From NCBI GenBank assembly GCA_018222665.1, contig JAAEZW010000111.1:1-6496 (forward strand): a stretch of DNA of 6,496 bases, written 5' to 3'. Positions 1-4,435 of this stretch are shown here, piece after piece. The stretch's first letter is position 1; each line of letters opens with the position of its first letter. The translations under genes were made by a program, and so were the position numbers. Origin of the DNA: Paracoccaceae bacterium (GTDB lineage: Bacteria; Pseudomonadota; Alphaproteobacteria; Rhodobacterales; Rhodobacteraceae). A model generated the notes under the pieces. The model ran no database searches. It saw only the letters and a program-made list of their open reading frames with translations, and was not told where the DNA came from.

Positions 1-69
1 CATCTGGGTCAGATCAGTGACGGGTATTCAAATTTCAGCAAAGTGTATGTTTCATCGTTTCGGGATTAA
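1..69 (+). CDS. Possible C-terminal end of an unidentified protein (5' truncated)
   Basis: Frame 1 is open from the left edge to a TAA at 67-69 and would give 22 residues beginning HLGQISDGYS and ending SSFRD. The residue mix is that of an ordinary protein end, and the stop would overlap the stop of the convergent azlD gene by two bases (67-68), a compact arrangement common in bacteria. However, frame 2 is also open over the same stretch, so 22 codons prove little. I do not recognise the protein. The sequence left of the window would decide whether this is a real gene. Confidence 0.28.
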   Translation, partial: HLGQISDGYSNFSKVYVSSFRD

Positions 70-365
70 CCGATGATCCACAACACGCCCAACCCTGTGA
101 TGATTGTGAAAATCACGGAGCGCGTGAAAATCGCCACCATGGCCGCAATTAAACCGGCCAGCACAGTTGTGTTCCACATCTGAATTTCACCTGCCTCATC
201 CAGAAACAATGCCGCTGCGATAATCGCCGATAGGACGGCGGTGGGCACATAGCGCAGGTACCGTTCGGCCCAGTCGGGTAATGTGCTGGCACGCAGGCCC
301 GAAAACATGGAAAAGCGGACCGCAAAATTCGCCAGTCCCGTTAAAATCATAACGATCCAAATCAT
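66..365 (-). CDS. azlD: AzlD-family branched-chain amino acid transport protein
   Basis: This is the small partner of AzlC. In this family (Bacillus AzlCD, E. coli YgaZH) the two inner-membrane proteins together export branched-chain amino acids or related compounds. The 99-residue product is almost all membrane: hydrophobic segments lie near residues 2-15, 40-56, 66-80 and 84-98, and the family-typical stretch ERYLRYVPTAVLSAI lies at 34-48. The open frame extends upstream to 443, but the ATG at 363-365 is chosen for three reasons: GGGAGGA (372-378, minus strand) sits six bases before it, it forms an ATGA overlap with the azlC stop, and the extra upstream residues (MECMDCCGGRG...) are not hydrophobic. 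The length is normal for AzlD. The exact substrate cannot be read from the sequence. Confidence 0.9.
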   Translation of the reverse strand: MIWIVMILTGLANFAVRFSMFSGLRASTLPDWAERYLRYVPTAVLSAIIAAALFLDEAGEIQMWNTTVLAGLIAAMVAIFTRSVIFTIITGLGVLWIIG

Positions 366-1057
366 GCGCGATCCTCCCAATGGGACAGAATGCCACCCAC
401 GGTTATTCCAACCACGGCCGCCGCAACAATCCATGCATTCCACGGCAATGCCTGACCAAATAACGCCACCAATGCGGCGGATGTGGCCGCGGCAATATCC
501 GACAGGCGGCGCAAATTTGGCAACACCACGGCCATAAATGTCAGCGGAATTGCAAAGCCAAGGTTCAGCTCATCCGGGATTGTGGCGCCAGCCAAAACAC
601 CGACCACAGTGGCAATCTGCCAACACACCCATAACGTCAACCCAGACCCCAAAAGGTGATAATGCGCCAATTCGGGTCGATCCGTTGTTTCAAAACGCTT
701 GATCGAAATGGCAAAGGCCTCATCCGTCAAAAGGTATCCCAAAATAATGCGCCAGCGCAGGGATAAGGGGCGCAAATACTTTGCAACCGCCGCACTGTAT
801 AGCATGTGGCGCAAATTGATGACCGCAACAGAGGACCCAACGATCAGGGGCGATGTGCCCGTGGCCCAAAGTTGCGCAAAAACCACCTGAGAGGCACCGC
901 CAAACACGATCGAGGACATCAAGATCGTTTGCAAGGGGCTTAGCCCGCTTGCAATGCCCAAGACCCCAAAGACCAAGCCAAAGGGAACCACCCCCAATTG
1001 AAGGGGAAGTTGATCGCCAATACCATGAAGAAATTCGCGCATGTTATCGGATGCCAT
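362..1057 (-). CDS. azlC: AzlC-family branched-chain amino acid exporter, large subunit
   Basis: This is the large integral-membrane subunit of the AzlCD/YgaZH-type exporter. From the chosen start the product has 231 residues, the usual size. Family hallmarks are visible: PFGLVFG near residues 25-31, GGASQ near 53-57, a NLRHMLYSA stretch near 81-89 and LTDEAFAI near 110-117, followed by several hydrophobic helices to the C-terminus. An ATG six codons upstream (1073-1075) is in frame, but it has no ribosome binding site. The ATG at 1055-1057 is preceded by AGAGG (1064-1068) with six bases between, so I place the start there. The stop TGA overlaps the azlD start by four bases, implying translational coupling and one transcript. 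It is transcribed divergently from the aldolase gene. No Lrp-type or other regulator gene is present in the window. Confidence 0.92.
   Translation of the reverse strand: MASDNMREFLHGIGDQLPLQLGVVPFGLVFGVLGIASGLSPLQTILMSSIVFGGASQVVFAQLWATGTSPLIVGSSVAVINLRHMLYSAAVAKYLRPLSLRWRIILGYLLTDEAFAISIKRFETTDRPELAHYHLLGSGLTLWVCWQIATVVGVLAGATIPDELNLGFAIPLTFMAVVLPNLRRLSDIAAATSAALVALFGQALPWNAWIVAAAVVGITVGGILSHWEDRA
372..378 (-). promoter_or_regulatory. Ribosome binding site of azlD
   Basis: GGGAGGA on the minus strand lies inside the end of azlC, six bases before the ATG at 363-365. It fixes the azlD start at 365 rather than at the in-frame upstream ATG at 443. Confidence 0.8.
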
Positions 1058-1063
1058 CACGTA

Positions 1064-1068
1064 CCTCT
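1064..1068 (-). promoter_or_regulatory. Ribosome binding site of azlC
   Basis: AGAGG on the minus strand, six bases before the ATG at 1055-1057. The next in-frame ATG upstream (1073-1075) has no purine-rich site before it, so this motif decides the start. Confidence 0.65.
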
Positions 1069-1111
1069 GTTCCATTCATCAGATGCCAGTGATGGGACAT
1101 CCGCAGCCAAA

Positions 1112-1128
1112 GTGCAAATGCATTTCAC
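1112..1128. promoter_or_regulatory. Palindrome GTG-c-AAATGCATTT-CAC (possible operator)
   Basis: AAATGCATTT at 1116-1125 is a perfect 10-base palindrome. With a single unpaired C it is flanked by GTG and CAC, extending the symmetry to 17 bases. It is 55 bases upstream of the azlC start and next to the inverted repeat at 1128-1149. It looks like a binding site for a dimeric repressor or activator. No protein can be named. Confidence 0.33.
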
Positions 1129-1149
1129 GCAGGCCTTGGCTTGCCTGCG
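1128..1149. promoter_or_regulatory. Inverted repeat in the azlC/aldolase divergent region (possible operator)
   Basis: Perfect 7-base inverted repeat CGCAGGC (1128-1134) and GCCTGCG (1143-1149) with an 8-base spacer. It lies about midway between the two divergent start codons and ends 20 bases before the TTGACA box at 1170. Position and symmetry suit a dimeric regulator shared by azlCD and the aldolase, but no regulator is known. A transcribed hairpin is also possible. Confidence 0.35.
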
Positions 1150-1161
1150 ACATTTCTGTCG
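1148..1161. promoter_or_regulatory. Short inverted repeat CGACA-TTTC-TGTCG just before the -35 box
   Basis: Five-base arms at 1148-1152 and 1157-1161 around TTTC, eight bases before the TTGACA at 1170-1175. It shares its first two bases with the right arm of the 1128-1149 repeat, so the two structures could not both form in RNA. This favours DNA binding sites over hairpins. Confidence 0.27.
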
Positions 1162-1169
1162 TACATTGC

Positions 1170-1198
1170 TTGACACGATCCATGTTGTGCCAGAGGAT
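1170..1198 (+). promoter_or_regulatory. Candidate promoter of the aldolase gene
   Basis: A perfect -35 box TTGACA (1170-1175) is followed after 17 bases by GAGGAT (1193-1198), which matches TATAAT at only three of six positions. Alphaproteobacterial -10 boxes are often weak, and the distance to the ATG at 1228 gives a short leader of about 25 bases. The -35 is convincing and the -10 is not. Confidence 0.4.
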
Positions 1199-1227
1199 GC
1201 GCGCAAACCATCACAAAAGGATCAAAA

Positions 1228-1995
1228 ATGGGACGCATTGCCGATTTCAAAGCGCTTGTAAAATCTGGAAAACCACTTAGCGGCACGTTTTTGAAAACGC
1301 CTCATCATAATATGATCGAGGTGATGGCGCAAAGCGGGTTGGATTTTGTGTGCCTTGATGCGGAGCATGCACCCTTTGATCGCGCGGCGATTGATGCCTG
1401 CATGGCCGTATCACGCGCGCTTGATTATCCCGTTTTGGTCCGTGTTGGGGATTCAAGCCCGCGCGAAATTTTATGGGCCTTAGATTGCGGTGCCGCGGGC
1501 ATCGTGGTGCCCCATGTCGATTCCGTTGAACGTGCCGAGGAAATCGCACGCACAGCTCGGTTTGGCAAAGGCGGCCGTGGATTTGCGGGTACGCCGCGTT
1601 GGGGTGGATTTGGTACCGAAAAAATGGCCGACCTATTGGAACGGTCGCAGAAAGAAACCGTTGTGTTTGCACAGATCGAAGAAGACTATGCCGTGCCCCT
1701 ATCGGATCAGATTGCCGCAATTGACGGCATTGATGCGCTTTTCGCGGGCCCCTCTGATCTTACGGTAAGTATGGGCCATACGGTGGTGACAGATGATCTG
1801 ATTGGCGATGCAATGACAACAATCGGCAAGGCCACCAAGGCGCATGGAAAAGGCTACGCCAGCTATATCGGTACCGCCGAAGCCGCCACCGCGTGGCACG
1901 AAAAATTTGGCGTTCACATCTTCTTTGTGGCCTCGGAACACAACTGGATGCGCAGCGTTGCCAATGCAACAGCAGCCACAATTTCGAAGCTATAA
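1228..1995 (+). CDS. HpcH/HpaI-family class II aldolase
   Basis: This is a cytosolic metal-dependent, pyruvate-type aldolase of the HpcH/HpaI (2,4-dihydroxyhept-2-ene-1,7-dioate aldolase) family. Members cleave or form 4-hydroxy-2-oxo acids to pyruvate or a related oxo acid plus an aldehyde. The 255-residue length is typical. Family landmarks are in order: the catalytic-base region LDAEHAPFD with His47, the substrate-binding arginine in VLVRV (Arg72), the glycine-rich FGKGGRGFAG stretch at 112-121, the metal ligand Glu151 in QIEE, and metal ligand Asp177 in AGPSDLTVS. All expected active-site residues are therefore present. The start is supported by AAAAGGA at 1215-1221, six bases before the ATG. 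The gene stands alone, divergent from azlCD, with 315 bases before the next gene. The natural substrate cannot be told, so no symbol is given. Confidence 0.92.
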   Translation: MGRIADFKALVKSGKPLSGTFLKTPHHNMIEVMAQSGLDFVCLDAEHAPFDRAAIDACMAVSRALDYPVLVRVGDSSPREILWALDCGAAGIVVPHVDSVERAEEIARTARFGKGGRGFAGTPRWGGFGTEKMADLLERSQKETVVFAQIEEDYAVPLSDQIAAIDGIDALFAGPSDLTVSMGHTVVTDDLIGDAMTTIGKATKAHGKGYASYIGTAEAATAWHEKFGVHIFFVASEHNWMRSVANATAATISKL

Positions 1996-2048
1996 GGCAA
2001 CGCCCGGTATCAGATTTCGCAATTACTCAGATATCCAAATGCGATCTC

Positions 2049-2294
2049 TTCAAACCTCAGCCACTTAAATCTTGAGTGAGTGACCCCGTATCTGGGTCAT
2101 CGGTGCTAGATAAGACTGTATTCTCCGTCCCTACTACTTCTTTCGGGATGATATCCTTTCCTAATTCGTATGGTTAAAAAAAATGTGTTTCAGCTCGAGG
2201 TCGATTGGAAAAATATTTCTATAAAGCTCCGAAGTTTGCACATTTGCTTATTGCGCCTTGTTTCGTCTATTCGTACTTTCAAACCTAAATCTTG
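2049..2294. repeat. Split direct repeat TTCAAACCT / TAAATCTTG before metY
   Basis: TTCAAACCT at 2049-2057 and TAAATCTTG at 2066-2074 are separated by eight bases in the first copy. In the second copy (2278-2294) the same two 9-mers are fused and share one T, giving TTCAAACCTAAATCTTG. The copies lie 229 bases apart, start to start, and the second ends four bases before the metY ribosome binding site. The entry spans both copies and the interval between them. Confidence 0.5.
2081..2099. promoter_or_regulatory. Inverted repeat TGACCC-N7-GGGTCA
   Basis: Perfect 6-base arms at 2081-2086 and 2094-2099 around CGTATCT, 86 bases after the aldolase stop. A G-U pair could extend the RNA stem to seven. 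There is no following T run, so it is a poor intrinsic terminator. An operator, or a weak terminator for the aldolase, are the alternatives. Confidence 0.33.
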
Positions 2295-2298
2295 TAAC

Positions 2299-2303
2299 AG
2301 GAG
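2299..2303 (+). promoter_or_regulatory. Ribosome binding site of metY
   Basis: AGGAG seven bases before the ATG at 2311. It settles the start of metY in favour of this ATG over the in-frame ATG at 2170, which has no such site. Confidence 0.8.
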
Positions 2304-2310
2304 CCTCCAT

Positions 2311-3606
2311 ATGAGCAACGGACCAACATACGGTTTTGATACATTACAAATTCATGCAGGCGCGCGCCCCGATCCCGCAACGGGAGCACGTCAAACGCCA
2401 ATTTATCAATCAACGGCCTACGTGTTCCGCGATGCAGATCACGCAGCTGCCCTATTCAACCTACAAGAAGTTGGGTTCATCTATTCCCGCCTAACAAACC
2501 CAACGGTTGCTGTTTTGCAGGAACGCATCGCAACATTAGAAGGCGGTGTTGGAGCGGTGTGCTGTTCATCAGGTCACGCGGCGCAATTGATGGCCCTGTT
2601 TCCATTGATGGCACCTGGCAAAAACATCGTGGCCTCAACCCGCCTATATGGGGGCACCGTCACGCAATTTAGCCAAACAATCAAACGCTTTGGTTGGTCC
2701 GCGACATTCGTGGATTTTGATGATCTAGATGCAGTCAAGGCCGCAATCAACGACGATACACAGGCTATTTTCTGTGAGGCTATTGCAAACCCAGGTGGTT
2801 ACATCACCGATTTGGACGCTGTTTCCGCCATTGCAGATGATGCGGGTATGCCTTTGATCGTGGATAATACAACGGCCACCCCTTATCTTTGCCGCCCCAT
2901 TGAACACGGTGCCACATTGGTTGTGCATTCCACAACGAAATACATGACTGGTAATGGCACTGTCACAGGCGGCTGTGTTGTGGACAGCGGTAAATTTGAT
3001 TGGAGCGCATCTGGCCGTTATCCATCCTTGGCTGACCCAGAGCCCGCCTATCACGGGCTGCGTTTCCATGAAACATTTGGCCCATTGGCCTTTACCTTCC
3101 ATTCCATTGCCATCGGTCTGCGCGATTTGGGCATGACAATGAACCCACAGGGGGCGCACTACACATTGATGGGTTTGGAAACGCTATCGTTGCGGATGGA
3201 ACGCCATGTGCAAAACGCGATGCGTATCGCAACATGGCTTGAGGGACATGAAGCAGTTGATTACGTCACCTATGCTGGCCTGAAATCATCGCCCTACAGC
3301 GATCGTGTTGAACGCATCTGTCCCAAGGGTGCAGGTGGTCTGTTCACAGTTGCGCTAAAGGGTGGGTATGATGCATGTATCAAATTCGTGGATAACCTAG
3401 AAATCTTTAGCCATGTGGCAAACTTGGGCGATGCACGTTCATTGGTGATCCATTCGGCGTCCACAACCCACCGTCAGCTGACCAAAGAACAACAAGAGGC
3501 CGCAGGCGCCAGCCCGAATGTTGTGCGCATTTCCATCGGGATTGAAGATGCCGATGATTTGATCGCGGATCTTGATCGCGCCTTGGCCGCGGCATCGTCA
3601 AAATAA
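2311..3606 (+). CDS. metY: O-acetylhomoserine sulfhydrylase (PLP-dependent)
   Basis: This cytosolic PLP enzyme of the Cys/Met metabolism family makes homocysteine and acetate from O-acetylhomoserine and sulfide, the direct sulfhydrylation route of methionine synthesis. Many members also accept methanethiol to give methionine. The 431-residue length matches MetY (about 430) better than the shorter MetZ/MetB (about 390-400). Seen motifs: IHAG at 14-17, QTPIYQSTAYVF at 28-39, YSRLTNPT at 58-65 (phosphate-binding Tyr58 and Arg60 of the neighbouring subunit), SSGHAAQ at 86-92, Tyr113 stacking on PLP, VDNTTATPY at 184-192 with Asp185, the PLP lysine in HSTTKYMTGNGT (Lys210), and NVVRISIGIED at 403-413 with the carboxylate-binding Arg406. 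The start has AGGAG before it. It ends 14 bases from the convergent SIMPL gene. O-acetylserine activity cannot be excluded from sequence. Confidence 0.93.
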   Translation: MSNGPTYGFDTLQIHAGARPDPATGARQTPIYQSTAYVFRDADHAAALFNLQEVGFIYSRLTNPTVAVLQERIATLEGGVGAVCCSSGHAAQLMALFPLMAPGKNIVASTRLYGGTVTQFSQTIKRFGWSATFVDFDDLDAVKAAINDDTQAIFCEAIANPGGYITDLDAVSAIADDAGMPLIVDNTTATPYLCRPIEHGATLVVHSTTKYMTGNGTVTGGCVVDSGKFDWSASGRYPSLADPEPAYHGLRFHETFGPLAFTFHSIAIGLRDLGMTMNPQGAHYTLMGLETLSLRMERHVQNAMRIATWLEGHEAVDYVTYAGLKSSPYSDRVERICPKGAGGLFTVALKGGYDACIKFVDNLEIFSHVANLGDARSLVIHSASTTHRQLTKEQQEAAGASPNVVRISIGIEDADDLIADLDRALAAASSK

Positions 3607-3613
3607 TGGGATT

Positions 3614-3635
3614 GGCGCGGTCACTGGGCCGCGCC
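3614..3635. terminator. GC-rich hairpin between convergent metY and SIMPL gene
   Basis: GGCGCGG (3614-3620) pairs with CCGCGCC (3629-3635). A U-G and a C-G pair can extend the stem to nine pairs around the tetraloop ACTG. It begins seven bases after the metY stop and overlaps the stop codon of the convergent gene (3621-3623). No T run follows on the plus strand. On the minus strand the following bases include ATTATTTTG, so it may work mainly for the SIMPL gene or as a two-way, imperfect terminator. Confidence 0.5.
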
Positions 3636-4304
3636 GTCCACCAATTCAATTTCCATCGTAATGGTTTTTGAAATCGTCACGTTTTCGGGTGCGATGTATC
3701 CCTTCACCCGTGGTGCGGCCGACTTTTCCATCCGCGCCATCACAACACCCCCACCCGATCCATTTTCACGAATTTCCTGAATGGAACTAAGGCGTTGCCC
3801 AGAGGCCACGGCAATCAATTCTGCCTTGTGCAGGGCTGCTTTGACCGCGCGGGTAAGTGCGAGATCATAATCCGCCTGGGTCAGATCATAGCGGAAACGA
3901 AGATCAGATAGGCCGTCTACATCCAGCAAGGATGCCCCGTCCAACACCGTTGCCAGTTTGCTTAGATCATCCTGACGAATACGCAAAGACGTGCTGGCGA
4001 TATAGTTGCGCGGCACGCGCTTTTTCTGATCATAATCGTAATCCAAACGCACATCTAACCGCTGGGTCGCGATGTGTTTTTCATCAATTCCGTTTTGCTT
4101 TAACACGTTGATCACGCTGTCCACGCGGGTCCATAATTTCAATAGGATCGCACCCGCATCACGCCCCTGTTCACGCAAGGACACTTCGATCACCGCATGA
4201 TCTGGGGCGCGGCTCACCTGACCTTCCCCTTCAACGATCAGGGTCCCAGCACCAACTGCGGGCGCGGATAATAAACAGAACAAAATCGCAAAAAATAGAC
4301 GCAT
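3621..4304 (-). CDS. SIMPL-domain (DUF541, YggE-like) secreted protein
   Basis: This is a predicted periplasmic protein of the SIMPL/DUF541 family, which includes E. coli YggE and has no settled biochemical activity; YggE has been linked to oxidative stress. Of the 227 residues, 1-19 form a clear signal peptide (MRL, a hydrophobic core, then an AVGA cleavage site). The mature domain opens with the family pattern VEGEGQVSRAPDHAVIEVSL (24-43). It continues with a helix and NGIDEKHIAT (71-80), the strand YIASTSLRIR (101-110), an alanine-rich helix at 150-170 ending SGQRLSSIQEI, and the closing strand region NVTISKTITMEIEL (208-221). Length is standard for the family. A purine run (AGGGGG) lies eight bases before the ATG. 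It is divergent from the 685-residue envelope gene, 131 bases away, which suggests but does not show shared control. Confidence 0.88.
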   Translation of the reverse strand: MRLFFAILFCLLSAPAVGAGTLIVEGEGQVSRAPDHAVIEVSLREQGRDAGAILLKLWTRVDSVINVLKQNGIDEKHIATQRLDVRLDYDYDQKKRVPRNYIASTSLRIRQDDLSKLATVLDGASLLDVDGLSDLRFRYDLTQADYDLALTRAVKAALHKAELIAVASGQRLSSIQEIRENGSGGGVVMARMEKSAAPRVKGYIAPENVTISKTITMEIELVDGAAQ

Positions 4305-4435
4305 TTTTAAAACCCCCTACAAACAAGACGTAAACTATGTGCAGTTAGTCTTTGAAAACAGGGCGGATTTTTGCCATAGGCTGGGTTGTGCTTCCCCTCT
4401 TTGAAAACCTGAGGTAGAGTAAGGCGGGAATTGGG
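4305..4435. promoter_or_regulatory. Divergent intergenic region with a 10-base direct repeat
   Basis: These 131 bases must hold the promoters of both flanking genes. CTTTGAAAAC occurs twice in the same orientation, at 4350-4359 and 4399-4408 (49 bases apart, close to a whole number of helical turns less a fraction). Each contains TTGAAA, a plausible -35, but no good -10 lies 16-18 bases beyond. The SIMPL start has AGGGGG before it on the minus strand, and the plus-strand gene has GGGA six bases before its ATG. No firm promoter can be called. Confidence 0.4.

Larger units (their letters stand above)
1996..2310. other. Gene-free, AT-rich region and putative leader of metY
   Basis: No convincing gene lies in these 315 bases. 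It holds a loose hairpin (arms 2012-2021 and 2040-2047), an inverted repeat at 2081-2099, a small hairpin GGAT-GAT-ATCC (2146-2156), an A8 run (2175-2182), a TATAAA box at 2220-2225 without a matching -35, and a split direct repeat (2049-2074 and 2278-2294). Composition is visibly more AT-rich than in the flanking genes from about 2100 to 2295. An in-frame ATG at 2170 would extend metY by 47 residues, but the translation does not resemble MetY. A methionine gene in this class of bacteria can carry a SAM riboswitch. I looked for the SAM-II core and did not find it. Confidence 0.5.

Noticed and set aside
366..443. Longer azlD start at 443
   Set aside because: The additional residues are Cys/Gly/Trp-rich and non-hydrophobic, overlap azlC deeply, and the ATG at 365 has a strong GGGAGGA and an ATGA overlap.
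1058..1075. Longer azlC start at 1075
   Set aside because: No ribosome binding site lies before it, and its sequence contains the AGAGG that serves the ATG at 1057.
998..1280. Plus-strand open frames across the azlC-aldolase spacer
   Set aside because: They overlap the azlC start and the aldolase start in other frames, and the translations (His/Cys/Arg-rich) resemble no protein family.
1277..1720. 147-residue minus-strand open frame within the aldolase gene
   Set aside because: It is a shadow of a well-supported enzyme gene carrying all active-site residues. The antisense translation has no recognisable motif.
2081..2099. Strong intrinsic terminator for the aldolase
   Set aside because: The stem is only 6-7 pairs and no T run follows, so it is kept only as an inverted repeat of unknown role.
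2170..2300. SAM-II riboswitch before metY
   Set aside because: The conserved core elements, including GCUAAA and the pairing pattern around it, could not be found by eye. A covariance-model scan would be needed to overturn this.
2170..2310. In-frame N-terminal extension of metY from the ATG at 2170
   Set aside because: The 47 extra residues do not look like any MetY N-terminus and have AT-rich non-coding composition. No ribosome binding site precedes the ATG at 2170, whereas AGGAG precedes the ATG at 2311.
3..3890. CTGGGTCAGATCA shared by bases 4-16 and 3878-3890
   Set aside because: A 13-base match is not rare enough in 6.5 kb to mean anything. One copy lies inside the SIMPL gene, and no further similarity flanks the two sites.
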